Source: Lamellibrachia columna (lineage: Eukaryota > Annelida > Polychaeta > Sabellida > Siboglinidae). Taken from it: 64,000 bases of DNA. Numbering within the stretch: the first letter of the stretch is position 1; each line of letters starts with the position of its first letter. The stretch spans positions 38,327,996 through 38,391,995 of the forward strand of contig OY759261.1 of NCBI GenBank assembly GCA_963662155.1. Reading direction: 5' to 3'. Position numbers and translations under genes: made by a program. The notes beneath the pieces were generated by a model. That model ran no database searches and had not been told where the DNA came from. It saw only the letters and a program-made list of their open reading frames with translations. Positions 1-47,167 of the stretch are shown in pieces.

Positions 1-722
1 TAATGTCTAAAAAAACTCCAAAATACATTAGGCATACATTGTCAATAAAAGTTTTGTTGTTAGTTAATGAATATGAACATTAATGAATCTTAATTTACAG
101 ATCAACAGCAAGAAATCCACACATGCAATGGCACAATCCAGTTAGGCAGAAATGGAGACCGCAAGAAATATACACATGTAATGACACAACCAAGGCCTGG
201 TGAAACCATTTTGGCCAGTTATCTTTACATTTATCGAACGCAGACAACTGTATCCACATCTCAAATGTTGTACAATCAACACGTATTAATAATATATGAA
301 AACCAAACACATTTCTGGCTAAATCATGTTGTTTATAAACATTACAATGCACGAGTTGTACGATTTATAAATAAATATAGTATGCACGTGTAACTCTTCA
401 GTGCTTTAATCTGAATATAATATATTATGTATTAATAAAACCAGCAATAGCAGCCACTTTCATTTTTACATTTCTGACATCTTATCAGAAGGTTTATATG
501 TCAGACAGGTTTCTCAATTCTAGGGTACCTCATACACTAAACCATTAAAAATGTTTCACAGAGTTAAGTAGAAATGATAACTTGATATGACTTTGGGAAC
601 TGCATTATCTGGGAAAAGGCTTACTTATTGACAACCATCTTGCACTTGTGTGTCATTGCAGCTAGGAAAGTATCCAAAACATATTACTTCAAACATTGAA
701 TCAACTGTGTGTCCATGTTGAT
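1..722. other. AT-rich 3' flank of the minus-strand modular gene
   Basis: No convincing coding feature is visible here. It lies downstream, on the minus strand, of the stop codon at 723-725, so it should hold the 3' UTR and intergenic DNA. I found no clear AATAAA close to the stop on the minus strand, so the transcript end is not located. A weak GTAAGCC donor-like string exists near 624 but gives no good phase. Confidence 0.4.
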
Positions 723-34789
<34,067 letters not shown>

Positions 34790-34950
34790 TGACCCCAGGA
34801 CACAAATTTAAGCCATGGTAACTGTTCCTAGTGGGGGTATTGTTCTAGCATGGAGTATTGTCCAGGGGCTAATGTCCTATGGGAGTAATGTCCAGGGGGT
34901 AATATTGGGGTGGGTAACTTCCTGGAGGGAGGGGGTAATGTATGGGGTTA

Positions 34951-34951
<1 letters not shown>

Positions 34952-35007
<56 letters not shown>
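34952..35007. repeat. (GT)n microsatellite
   Basis: About 56 bp of GT following a G/T-rich stretch with repeated GGGGGTAATGT words. Confidence 0.95.
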
Positions 35008-35009
<2 letters not shown>

Positions 35010-35802
35010 GGGTAATGTCTTGGGGGTATTTTTCTGCCAACCTGCATGCATGCACACCTGTAATTGAAGCAGCTGCTGCTTCACTGAATACTTCTGGGGA
35101 AAAGCACATTAATATTGACATAACAAAAGTCACGTGCATCTTTACATGGAACACACGGCCACGGAACAAATCTGAACTGAAATCAGTCATATTCACAGTA
35201 TAATAAATCCAGCTATAACCACCCAGTGAAGCTATAACCACCCAGTGAAGCTATAACAACTACCACTAAAAATGCACTGGTTTCAGTTTCAAGTAAACAT
35301 AGCACTGGCTCCACTATTTACAAGTTAAAAATCAACACCTGCCTTCTGGGGCAATACAATATTATTATTACAGTGTTGGTCCACAAAAGGACCCTGATTC
35401 TGTTAGTCTGTCATGATCATTCCGTTTGTAGAGACAGCTACATTGCAGTAAACACAGTGCTTCCTGGACTATGTTTATCATGGTTACATGCTTTGTCTGA
35501 AGAGTGAATGGCAGCAGTCATAGACTGGCACTATGCCACATCTGGGTTAATCCACATACATATATATATATATATACACCTGTATAATATTCAGGTATAT
35601 ACAAACCACTGAGATCAATTATTAAACACAAACATCCATGTATCAAATCTATACACATATACGTGTATGATGCATGCATTAAACACATGCATGCATGCAT
35701 GATCACATGCATGCATGCACACATGTTTGCATGCATGCACACATGCACACACACGTAGTTTGAATTGGCTGATAATAACTATAGTCAAAGTTACCATGTT
35801 TC

Positions 35803-35829
35803 CATCTTAGGAATTACATATGTACATAC

Positions 35830-35862
<33 letters not shown>

Positions 35863-35930
35863 TGTATGTATGTATATATATATATATATATATATATGTT
35901 TATGTATGTACATATGTAATTCCTAAGATG
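35803..35930. mobile_element. small inverted-repeat element around a microsatellite
   Basis: The 28 bases at 35803-35830 are the perfect reverse complement of 35903-35930 (CATCTTAGGAATTACATATG at the outer edge). Between them lies TGTA/TA repeat. This resembles a tiny MITE or foldback whose interior became a microsatellite. Confidence 0.7.
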
Positions 35931-35939
35931 TAAATATGT

Positions 35940-35940
<1 letters not shown>

Positions 35941-35989
<49 letters not shown>

Positions 35990-36010
35990 CATATATACAT
36001 GTATACATGT

Positions 36011-36054
<44 letters not shown>

Positions 36055-36057
36055 CAT

Positions 36058-36145
<88 letters not shown>
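35941..36145. repeat. (TA)n / (TACA)n compound microsatellite
   Basis: Alternating TA runs and ATACAT hexanucleotides. Confidence 0.95.
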
Positions 36146-36814
36146 ATATCCTAAATTTAAATACTTATTGTCATAATGGTGCATCAACAACTACATACAT
36201 AGTAAGTCATAGAAGATATGCTAATTTCTGCCATAAAATGTTACATGTAGTTATTCTGTAGTGAAGTATTTGCCATGAATATTAAAAACCAGTTGTTTCC
36301 ATATAATTACTAGTTCATAAATGTTTCGGATTCCTCCATAATTCTTACCAACTGATCTAACAGAGATGATCAATTTGTTGGCATAATATGTTTTGATTTG
36401 TTTAGAAAATGCCAACATTAAATTAAGCACTGTAAATATGTTTGGTCACTAGCATAACAGGGATGAGTGGAGAAAAAAAAAACCTGAAATTATATTTGTG
36501 TGGTGAAGCCACACCTAAGGTGCATAGCGCCTGCTGGGGGAGTCCAGAAGGGTGCAACCCCCTAAGTGGGGGGTCTGGGGGATCCCCTGGAATATTTTTT
36601 TTTAAATGGATGTCCGATGTGCTCTCTTGGAGCTGTTAAAGTGTAAATATAGCCTAGTCAATACATTATGTAATCATGGGAATACTACTATTTGAAATTT
36701 CATTTCATCACAACTGAAAGCAAAGATAGACCAACTTCACCCTGCTACCAAACAATTTTTGAATGGCTTAATGTCCGTACATATAGTGGTGAAAATGTAG
36801 CCAATGATGTATGC

Positions 36815-36880
36815 TATATAATAAAGTAAAAATATTTAGTCAAAGTTCTACTTTTATTTCGTTACAACCCTGTATATAAT
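36815..36880. mobile_element. hAT end remnant flanked by target duplication
   Basis: Fifty bases (36823-36872), ending GTTACAACCCTG, match the subterminal end of the 26161 element. They are flanked on both sides by TATATAAT (36815-36822, 36873-36880). An internally deleted or abortively excised copy is the simplest reading. Confidence 0.7.
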
Positions 36881-37277
36881 AAAGCAAACCTGAATCAAAT
36901 ATGTTGAACAGTTTTGTTTGTGTCACGTTTTATGGAGAACCATGTCAAATATTGACAATTTTTAAAATGAGTATGAAAACAGAAAGCACATTTCACCCTG
37001 CTACTAGATCACTTATGAGTGGCTGAATGCCCCTATATCAAGTGGGACAAATGTAGCCATATGTTTTAGTCATATTGTATGCAGAAACATGTAAAATCGT
37101 TCTGTTTGTTTTGGGTTTCCCACACACATCAAAGATGTTGACAGGTGGATACAATGTAATTACTAGCAGGCAGCGGGCTGGCTTCCAAGGAAATGATATT
37201 GGCTTGACCAATTTCTTAGTCTGAATTTGCCACAGTTAACTGAATTTGCCACATGTTGTAGCTAGCGCTGCGTTGGA

Positions 37278-37760
37278 CAGGGTTGACTGAATTACTTTAA
37301 TTTTGTACTTGAGTAAAAGTAAAAGTAATTCACCTAAAAACTACTTGAATAAAAGTAAAATTACTTTGTAAAAAAAGTACTTGGGTAAAAAGTAAAACTA
37401 CTTTTCAAAAGTATTTGAAGTAAAAGTAGAAGTAAAAGTACAACACTTAGAAATAACAACAAAATCATGAGTAATATTATATAAATTACACAACTTGCAT
37501 CTGACAACTGTTTTGCAACCACTCCACAGCCTTAGCTGGTCAATCAGTCTGCCATCATAGAACACGGTGCTCACTTGGATGCTTGGAAGATTACATTATC
37601 TTTAATGAGAGCTCACAACATCAAATAATTTCAGTGAAATACAGAACTTAATGAATGATGAGGCACAATCTGTCTTTTTATCGACCTGTTCCACTGGGGT
37701 ATGGGAAGAGCTAGATTGCACAACAGGATATGTATACGCAGTTGTGATTCTATCTGAGTA
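37278..37760. mobile_element. left part of a second hAT copy
   Basis: From CAGGGTTGACTG at 37278 the sequence follows the 26161 element for about 480 bp, to TCTATCTGAGTA, where a different element starts. The right part is not present here. Confidence 0.8.
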
Positions 37761-37830
37761 CAGTCGCGCCTTGTTATAACGCGCCCCGTTATTACGCGGA
37801 TTCGGATATAACGCAGTCAGTCATGGACCC
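37759..37830. mobile_element. pogo/Tigger-like terminal sequence
   Basis: After a TA dinucleotide, CAGTCGCGCCTTGTTATAAC followed by GCGGATTCGGATATAACGC resembles pogo/Tigger-type mariner inverted repeats (CAGT...CGTTATAAC). It interrupts the hAT copy. I did not find the opposite end, so the element's extent is unknown. Confidence 0.5.
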
Positions 37831-37949
37831 CAATTTTCTGCCACCAGGGGAAAATGCCAAATGGGCCTGCTATTGACAATTCCCAAGAAACATTAGGCGA
37901 ACAATGTCAGTGGATGAGTATCAATAGATAGAAACTTCGTGGCCCAAGT

Positions 37950-39075
37950 GGAAAACTATGTAAAGCATGCAGTCCTTCTGTAAAGCTGACACTGCAGGCG
38001 TATTAAAACAAGCAGCCAATGTGTAAAGCAGTGGTGGAAATCATGTGGCCCACATGGAAAGCAGATACTCCAGATATAAAGCAGGTGGATCAGATGGAAA
38101 GTAAGCAGCCCAGGTGGAAAGTAGGCATTCAGATGGAAAATAGGCAGCCCAGGTGGAAAGTAAGCAGCCCAGATGGAAAGTAGGCAGCCCAAGTGTAAAT
38201 TAGGCAGGAAACCTAGACCTGGAAAATAGGCAGGTCAGATGTAAAGTAGGCAGCCCAGACGTAAAGTATGCAGCCTAGATGGAAAGAATAAATAAGCATA
38301 CGGGGAAAGTAGGCAACCCAGATGGAAAGAAGGCAGTCCAAAGTACACAGCTAATGTGCAAAAACAGGCAGTCCAGATGGAAAGCAGACCTGTGACCCAG
38401 GTGGAAAGCAGATGGCCCGTGTGGAAAGCAGATGGCCCATGGGGAAAGCAGGTGGCCCATGTGGAAAGAAGGTGGCCTAGGTGGAAACAGGTGGCCTGGA
38501 TGGAAAGCAATTGGCTCATGTGGAAAGCAGGCAGCCAGTGTGGAAAGCAGGTGGCCAATGTGGAAAGCAGATAGCCCAGGTGGAAAACAGGTGACCCAGA
38601 TGGAAAACAGGTGGCCCAGGTGGAAAACAGGTGGCCTAGGTGGAAACAGGTGGCCTGGGTGAAAAGCAATTGGCTTATGTGAAAAGCAGGCAGCCAGTGT
38701 GGAAAGCAGGTGGCCCGTGTGGAAAGCAGATAGCCCAGGTGGAAAACAGGTGACCCAAATGGAAAACAGGTGGCCAAGGTAGAAACCAGGTGGCCAGGTG
38801 GAAAATAGATGGCCCAGATGGAAAGTGGAAAACAGGTGGCCAAGGTAGAAACCAGGTGGCCAAGATGGAAACCAGGTGGCCAGGTGGAAAATAGATGGCC
38901 CTGATGGAAAGCAGGCTACCCAAGTGGAAAGTAGGTGACCAGATGGAAAGATGGCATCTCAGACAAACATCTGGCAGCACAGACACGTGGAAAGCAAGTG
39001 GCCCAAGTGGAAAGCAGATATCCCTGGTGGAAAGCAGGTGGCCCGGGTGGAAAGCAGGTGGCCTGAGTTTAAAGT
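37950..39075. repeat. about 21-bp minisatellite
   Basis: Degenerate units of GGTGGAAAGCAGGTGGCCCA, with higher-order blocks (38560-38660 resembles 38720-38800; 38770-38810 resembles 38825-38890). Minus-strand frames of Phe/His/Leu repeats are by-products. Confidence 0.95.
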
Positions 39076-39079
39076 AAAC

Positions 39080-39230
39080 TGGGCTGTGCAGTCATTATAA
39101 TACTGGCTTGTTGGTCAATATGGTTTGAACCCTGCCTGGCCAAGAAGGTCAGTTGATATTGGCCACATGATTTTACATTTCAGTGGCATTGTGTGCCAGT
39201 TACAAATAAAATGATTGAAATACACATTTA
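39080..39230 (+). mobile_element. tRNA-derived SINE-like sequence
   Basis: GGGCTGTGCAGTCATTATAA, then ATACTGGCTTGTTGGTC and GGTTTGAACCCTGCC have the spacing of tRNA A and B boxes (B box GGTTTGAACCC). The copy has decayed. The body after 39150 is followed by ACAAATAAAATGATTGAAAT. Confidence 0.5.
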
Positions 39231-39693
39231 TTACCAATCAATTTCTACCACAGAAAATAGATAATTATTTTTGGCTATTTCATGTTTGCTCATATGCATT
39301 GAAATTTGCTCCTTTACAATCTATGTATATGCCTCTGACTCTGAGTAGTTGCATTGCATAAGGAAACATCTACAGCTATTTATGCATTGTTTCCCATCAG
39401 CTCTCCTAAACAATCAATCATTGCTGTATATTGACAGTGCAATGCTCAAGCCATTGTCACATTGTTACAGGTACAGCTTTAAATAACTTTGTTACAGTAT
39501 TGCAGACCTGAGGTCAACACAAAGAACCTGTCTATTTGCTGTACAAAGACTGGTCCTAACAATACAACTTACAGTGGCTGTTGGTCTGACTACATAAAGT
39601 GCTCTAGTATGAAACGCACAGCATGAGTCATGACTCAGAACGCAATAATCTGCCCTGTGCATTGAATTTCCTATTGTTATGAATTAATGTCAC

Positions 39694-39725
<32 letters not shown>

Positions 39726-39810
39726 ATATAAGCATGCATGCAGGCATGCATACACAGACAGCCACGCAGCATGCATGCACACACGCACGCACGCACGCAC
39801 GCACGCACAC
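39694..39810. repeat. (TA)n, GCATGCA and (GCAC)n microsatellites
   Basis: Three adjacent short simple repeats, separated by CATACACAGACAGCCACGCA. Confidence 0.9.
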
Positions 39811-39935
39811 ACATAATACAACTACCTCTTTAATTAATTTAGCCCATCAATAATCAGGTTCATTGATGTTCATACCGAATCCGGTGGGGTGGGGGGAGCC
39901 ATTCTGAAATTGGCCATTACAGAATTGGCCTGGTG

Positions 39936-40859
39936 TGGTCGGTTCCCCCACCTTTGCTGTTAGTTGGTGAATTTTCAATTACCTAGATTTTATGATTTCG
40001 TTTTATATTATGTATGCATATTGTATTCTTACATAATCAGTTGGCTTACTAAAAAAGCTCGTATACAAACATACATCTGACTTGTACTTTTGTCTTCAGC
40101 AAACTAGCCACGATTCTGAGTCAATAACATTAGCAAGTAGCATTGTCCCACATAAAGACACCTTTTGATTGAAAATCAAACAGCGTTTATGTGAGCAATG
40201 CGGCCAGGTTCCTATTTTTAAATAACCCTCTAGGCCGACTAAAACACGTGACCATTTAATCCAATCCTACGATCGGCCTCGCTTTCAATATTTTCAAGAG
40301 TCAAAGGTAAACATTTTACTATCTTCTAAAAATTTGTTTCCCACCCTCCTACCCCATCTGCACCTGTTTAATTCCGATTTCTAAGTGGGTCGCTGTACTG
40401 ACTGGCTGTTATGGGAGGTTAAAAATAATGTCTGCATACTTGTCAGATGTGTGGATCTATTGTCATAATATTCGTACTTTATAGTTAAATAAACAGTGAT
40501 TTATTATTGCTATCGTAATCATCATCAGGGGTTTTAGGGCGAGGTCAGGTACTAATGCTTTCCCCTTTTTTGTAGGTAATGTGTACACAAGGTTTTTACC
40601 CTTGTTGTTTGTAGAATGGTGGGGTCCTCCACCTGCGCGTGGTCGGTTCCCCCACCTTTGCTGTTAGTTGATGAATTTTCAATTACCTAGATTTGATGAT
40701 TTCGTTTTATATTATGTATGCATATTGTATTCTTACATAATCAGTTGGATTACTATAAAGCTCGTATACAAACATACATCTGACTTGTACTTTTGTCTTC
40801 CACAAACTAGCCATGATTCCGAGTCAATAACATTAGCAAGTAGCATTGTCCCACATAAA
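39936..40859. mobile_element. pair of 220-bp direct repeats (LTR-like)
   Basis: 39936-40156 and 40640-40859 are about 97 percent identical by eye, each starting TGGTCGGTTCCCCCACC and ending CCCACATAAA. The 483 bp between them contain no recognised protein. This is the architecture of a miniature LTR element (TRIM), but I could not identify a target duplication, primer-binding site or polypurine tract, so a segmental duplication remains possible. Confidence 0.5.
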
Positions 40860-43440
40860 TAATGTTATGTAGTGGGTGAGTAACAGTACAGTTGGTTTAA
40901 TATGAGTGCATACCGAATAAGCGTCCCTATACACGTATTTATTTTATGAAAAATGACCCCCTATACACTGTACTATTATTAGATTTAAACATTTGTGCCG
41001 GCCTATATTGTCCGATAATTGTGGCAAATTATGCAGGGCGTCATTTTTAGGAGAGCAATCGCTCTCACTCCCTGTTGCTCGCACTAAAATCACTTGCTCC
41101 CAACTGGAGCTGCATGTGGCTCCCTCTGATGGCTAAGTTTTCATCCTTTCAAACAATAGTCGTGAATTTAGCAGGATCCCGTGCTTGTGAGGATCCTAGA
41201 TCCATTACATTTCCATGATTAGATGAATCGGTCACAATCCTTAGTTCTTGGGAGCTTGATATGGTAATTATTAGTTAAAACACCATTATCACCACGTAAA
41301 CCGACCATAAATGGCTGATATGTGCAGAGCCTCAAACCAGTCGCAACCGGCTGGTGGCGGTTTCCCCTGAAATGGGCTTGGCCTTGGGTATTCAACAAAA
41401 CTTTCATGTCTATTTCAAAATGGAAACTTCCCGATTTTTCTCAGATATGAAATGCGGCTACTATATCTGCGGCGATGGGAATAAGCACAAAGTTTACGCA
41501 GTCGGCAGAAAAACAAAATACACGGTGATCCCCATAGTTTCTAAGGATGCCTTGGGCGTGACTTTACATCCAGTAAAAATGGTGAAATAAAAAAATGGCA
41601 AAAGCTAAAAAAGACAAATATTCTAGTGACTTGTTTGCACTATTATTTGTTTTGAACAATTTACCACCCTATACTGTTATTCGGCACTATACTATTATTA
41701 CATTTGACCGATTTGCCAAGCTGTACTGTTATTCAGCCTATACTATTATTTGGCATTCAAGAGTAATTTTGCTAAAATCATCAAAAGAATTGATTTTGTT
41801 TGTTAAATCGGGAAACTTGCAAAACTGTGAATTTAGCCTTAGGAAAAGTACGTGGAACCATGCCACTTTTGCCATTTTTTTCCATATAATTTTCACAGGA
41901 TCGAGTATATGTAAAAGGTAAGTTCTTATACACAATGGTATCTGGTCTAATTGACGTACTTTACACTTCACCCCGTGGCAGGCCTGTTCATTCCAACACC
42001 AACTCGACTTCATTGGGAAGCATTCAGCCAAGATATATTTGCTGTACAAAGACACACATCCACTACTGGCTATAGCTGGGTACTCATTTATGCAGGGCTG
42101 TGAGAGCTGATCTAGCTTTGTAGAGTGAAAGAAATCGTCTAAATCTAGAAATGGCAGCAGAAAGATGCAAACCAGGGTCCTCTCGATTGAGAGCCTGAAG
42201 GTCTAACCACTATATGCTACTGGTACAGGATCCAGTCAAAAATAATTTAAGAATATGTGTGATGATTTCACAGAGTTTGAAATGAATGCCTTTTTATCAG
42301 CGGCCGCCAATTCAAAATGCTTCCCACCGTTTCATTTAGCCAAAATTTGCAAGTTATCGGCCCATCCCCGCAGGCTGATCTTAGTGGCTACGGCTGGGTT
42401 GGACTGTATTAGTGATGCACATTACAGTACTTTACAGTACTAATCTATGCTAATTCGATATACAATATAATTGTGACAAACTACTTCTTCCTTGCTAGCG
42501 ACATCGTTGCTAAGGCAGAGGCGAAGTCCGCACATACAAAAACCCCTGGCATTTGTAAGATGGCAGATGAAGTTGTGAGAATTGTTCGACAATTTTTTAA
42601 GGATATTATGCAAATTTATTTCATACTGGTGATTCTAAAGAGGCAGACAATCCGATTGACAATAACTTTTTTATGATGTGCCAAAATATTCTGATTAATG
42701 TGATATTTGGCTGTGAAAATGAACTTTGGACACTTCAGTTTGGAGAACAGCATAAATGTTTGCCCTTGCTAGGCCAGGCCAGGCAGTCACAGTGCACTCG
42801 AAATGTCAGCACCAAACATAATTATATATAAATGCTAATTTCAACAATTGTAACTGTTTCGCAAATAAAGTTCACACTGAAATGTTTATTAAATTCATTA
42901 CTTTATTTTATTGATCAGCTAGTCATAAGAAATTAACAACAATATTGGGTATGGTTTATATTTATTAAACTATTATTTATTCTAATTTAAAGCAGACAGT
43001 GTATGTTTTAGTTTTAAGCACAAAAACTTTACTTTGTTACATATATATATATAATTTATACATATTTGTGGAGCCAGTTCAAACTCACAAGGGCTGGTTC
43101 AAAATAGAACTGGGCCAGTTCCAAAAAAAAATCTGGCCCAGTTAATTTTTTCACTAATTCCAGACACTGTTGAACTATGAATGAACTATCATGTCATAGT
43201 CTATAGCCCCGTAAGTCTCTGTGTGAAATGAGTCTGAAACGAGATGACCGAAAACTTTGAACTGAAGCGGGACCTTTAATTATACTAAAATGTAACAGTT
43301 GGATCTTTGTGGTAATTACAATAATTTGAGACCTGTACTGTAGAAGCTGACTTGTCATTGGGACACGAATATGTTTTTTCTCCAAAATTATTAGTGCAGT
43401 ACAAGGAAGTGCTTTGTAAGCTGTACTTACCCGTCGGCCG
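40860..43440. other. mostly unannotated intergenic DNA with two weak ORFs
   Basis: Plus-strand frames at 41354-41590 (ending SKDALGVTLHPVKMVK) and 42255-42443 have ordinary amino-acid composition but no recognised domain, no homologous copy in the window and no convincing splice sites. Degenerate TATACTATTATT words recur at 40960-41760. Nothing else can be supported. Confidence 0.35.
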
Positions 43441-43443
43441 TAC

Positions 43444-43638
43444 TTATTCACATTGTGTCATTGTCAATGACTCATTGAGTGGCAGGTGGCCGGATTTCGA
43501 CTGTAGTTTCGTGACGAGTTTTCGCACTTTGCAGTAATCAAACATTTTTTTTCCATATCCAACACTGGTAGTGTCAAATACTGTCACTGTTGACAAAATA
43601 AACAGAATGAGAGTTGTTGTCGAGATCACAATAGCCAA
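43444..43638 (-). CDS. candidate exon or small ORF with a hydrophobic N-terminal segment
   Basis: An open frame follows an acceptor-like TTTTTATTTAGGCACTAG and starts LAIVISTTTLILFILSTVTV, a plausible membrane or signal segment, then runs through SVGYGKKMFDYCKVRK to TAA at 43444. A consensus donor GTAAGTACAG lies just beyond the stop (about 43427). There is no ATG at the start, so it would be an internal exon. Function unknown. Confidence 0.25.
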   Translation of the reverse strand: MAIVISTTTLILFILSTVTVFDTTSVGYGKKMFDYCKVRKLVTKLQSKSGHLPLNESLTMTQCE

Positions 43639-44959
43639 CTAGTGCCTAAATAAAAATGATGAGTCATAACTGACAGTCAGTAATATTATCCAACTAAGTT
43701 TAAGCAAATGATTATGATCTATGGTCTATGTCTATGACTACCAATATGACAGGCAACCAACCTGCTGGCCACTGGCACTATTTGCTATCAACCTTGTGAA
43801 TGCCATTGTCAAAACGTGTATTCAATTAGCACATACATGCTATAAGCAATACAATAAGGTAATATAATATCACTAGATTTTCTTTTTCAATTATATACAT
43901 AAACTATCCATTTGGCATAACAGTGCATTGCTTGAAAACTTTTAAATACCTCTGAGTAGGTGATCAAACAATCTCGCCTTTCGCGCCAAACATGTCAAGC
44001 AGACGACAACCACCGAAGACAACACATACATCGATCGGTGCTGCCATCTGTAGCAGCGAATTTCGTTAATTTTCATTCACCAGATGGCTGCACGTGGCGC
44101 TCAGGAGGGTGGAACATCCTCGGTAGTATTGTGTTGTCCTTGAATCGAGTCTGGCTTTTGGACCTACAATGCGACACGTGATTGACCTCCTTGAATCATA
44201 CGCAAGAAGAAGAAGAAGGGGCGGTAGTAATACTACACTACCTATGGCAGATTGACCTGAAACGCAGTCTCAATTATCCAGACTCCGCGTTGTGGCGCCA
44301 CCGTTTGTCGAACACATCACCGCCTGGATGCAGAATGTACTTTTCATTGTGACGGAAATTATGTACATGCGTCCAGATTCTGGTCGGATACATAATTAGA
44401 TTAATTAGGCCTCAACCCGGCAATTTGTTAACTCATAAGAATATATGTATAAGAACTTTGATTAGTTTATACGACGCAATTCGAATTAAATTTAAAGGGG
44501 AACTGAAGCAATTTTGTGTTATGCCGTATATTTAAATATATATTATCCAACTATGCATTAATGGTGACAGATACCTGCTAATTTATGAGATAAACTGAAA
44601 AACTGATTTTGTTCGAGACAAAAATCGACAAAATACATCACTGCGTATCGCCATTTTGTTGTCGAAACGAGTGGTTTGAGTCGCGTATATCTAATCAATG
44701 TAAATTTTCGATTTTTTGCGATTTATTTCGTAAATAGGCATTCTGGAGCGAAAAAAAAGATATGGGTCTCTGTTATATATACAAGTGTTTACACACGTCA
44801 ACAAAATAGCGTTTTTGTTCGTTCCAAATAAAAAAAGTTAAAGAAATTACAACAAAACACGCACAAAATCGTGGAAAACGCCGCACTTCTCGAACACATG
44901 AGATGCTAACCAACGAGAATATGCGATAACGGAATACCGGAACTATTTTTTACTTGTTG

Positions 44960-46168
44960 ACAAGATGGATGCATCGCTTGGGACAGTTTTACCAGATCTG
45001 CTACTAGCGATTAGTGGTTTACTGAACTTCCGTAATAGTTGTCTATCTTTGGAGAAATGGAAACCACAGACGAAGAGTCTAGTTCGACAGGCCACACGGA
45101 AACAACCGTTGACAGTCGTAAAATGTCACCGAGTGTGCGAGTCACGCTCCAGACTCCAGGTCGGTTTTGCCTTTGGCTTTGTTGACGTTGGATTCAGGAA
45201 AAATTACAACAGCGCTTTGACTGTCAACGATTCCTGACTAGGTAATGTGATGTGGTGAACCTGTGGAAATTGCGTCCCGATGTCTGCGCACGTTTACGTT
45301 GAGTCATCATGCTGCGCCGAGGAAACTACCATGCCTAGGGCTAGGCTATGGCTATGCAGCACCGTGTGCCCGACCGCGTTGGTGCTTGCATCACCGTACG
45401 AAGGCGAAGACGATGATTTTGTAGTGATATGCACAAACAAAGCGGTGCTAGATGTTGGTCTGCTGTCATTGCATGATTTGCGTGCCGACTCATAGATTCG
45501 CCCTATACTATAGCTAGCAGGTCAGTAATTCAATTGTTATCGAATCATTGCCATTTTAATAATCATATTTTTTCTGCATATTTCTTTTACCTAGCCCGAG
45601 GGCGAGGTCCGAACTACAATGGCAATGCAAGCAGGCTTTTCTCTTTATTTGTATATAATCTAATGAAGTGTACCGTGACTGTATTTTAATATTGGGTTTG
45701 ATTTGTTGTTGAATAACATTGATGACAATAATAAAATGAGGGTTTATTTAATTCATTATGTGAATATATATATATTCTTAAATGTTACCGTAATCGTGAT
45801 TGTAATAATGATTGTAATCATGACTACATTAGTAATTGTGATTGCAGTAATTACTGTAATCATGATTACGTTAATATTCGTACTTGTAATCACCCCTCTC
45901 TGTAGCACACCACACCTTGTTGTTTGGTGCAATGTAATCATTTAAATAACAATAATTAACTACTGACAGTATGTAATGTTCACAGTTTTGCAACTATTAT
46001 GGTAATTATGGAATTAGTGCTATCAACTAACCCTGACAAATTATATTTCAGGCTCGGGAAAGGCAAGACAAGTAATCCCATCCTGCGATGTGGGAAGGAT
46101 ATGTGATGTCTATTCTGAACCAAATTGAATTGATGGAAAGTTTAGCTATGGAGATTGACTTGACACAG
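44960..46168 (+). other. CpG-richer region with candidate first exon and a downstream exon
   Basis: ATG at 45057 in good context opens METTDEESSSTGHTETT and continues to a possible donor (CCAG/GTCGGT at 45159) or TGA at 45183. A second exon-like block at 46052-46168 has a strong acceptor (TTATATTTCAG) and donor (CAG/GTGAGTG), but all three frames contain stops, so it would be terminal or non-coding. A short gene or lncRNA is possible; nothing is recognised. Confidence 0.25.
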
Positions 46169-46619
46169 GTGAGTGTACTGATAATCTGATATAGACAAAT
46201 TGTGAGGCACCCACAGTATGCAGCAGGTCGAAAAACAACCTGGAAAACTACAAAAATTCCCACTAAAATATTAATAACTGAATGATGTGAATGCCTTCTT
46301 ATCCATATCCCATTTCTGTAAACAAAAATGTTACCTGCAGCATCTTGCATGTCACTACACACAATTTCATTTATATTGAGACCAACATAAAATATATCAA
46401 CAGTTTATTCACATAGAAAAACAATTACCAAAGAAATAAGGCTTGACTAAAAACAGTGACTTCTTACCACCGGGAAATACAACCTGGAACATGGATATCA
46501 CAGTTACACACATCATTATTATGCCACAACATTATCAAATATACTGGTAGTTTAGCTTAGGAAATAATTAATCTTTATAAAGCCAAGGCATTTTAACTGT
46601 TTCACCATCATCATCTGTA

Positions 46620-47100
46620 CCAATGGTAATAGACTACTTGTTTTGATTTGGACAGTAAATGTACACCAATCATGTGTAACAATATTACTTGTTCTGACTG
46701 ACAGTAAACGTACACCAATCATGCATACCAATACACTACTTGTTCCTACCAACAGTAAATGTACACCAATGATCTCATTCTGGAATCTGCACCATTTCAC
46801 TACTTCTTCTGACAGTAAATGTACACCAATCATGTGTATCCAATATACTTGTTCTGACTGAATCTACTACTTGTTCCTACCGACAGCAAATGTAAACCAA
46901 GCGTCTCATTCTCTACCAAATACACTACTTGTACTGACAGTAAATGTACACCAATCATATGTATCAATACACTACTTGTTCTGACTGATAGTACTTGCAC
47001 ACCAACCATCTGTTCCAATACACTACTGGCACTAAATATACACCAATACACTACTTATTCTGACTGATAGTACATGTACACCTAACATATTCAATTCACC
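46620..47100. repeat. about 50-bp degenerate minisatellite, 8-10 units
   Basis: Units built on GACAGTAAATGTACACCAAT with CACTACTTGTTCTGAC; spacing is irregular because of partial units. Confidence 0.85.
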
Positions 47101-47167
47101 TTTCACTCATCCAGGGGTAGAAATCAGCACACTTTCCTGACAGACACCCCAGGTTATGTCGCTGTTG

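Noticed and set aside
38235..38986. Minus-strand frames rich in HLGHLLSTWATCF
   Set aside because: Product of the 21-bp minisatellite; period is a multiple of three.
39080..39160. tRNA gene
   Set aside because: Box-like motifs are present but arms do not pair and a non-tRNA body follows, so a decayed SINE is more likely.
46440..46500. 16-nt micro-exon on the minus strand (donor GTAAGAAGTC)
   Set aside because: The donor is good, but the exon cannot be placed in phase with any neighbour; too little evidence.
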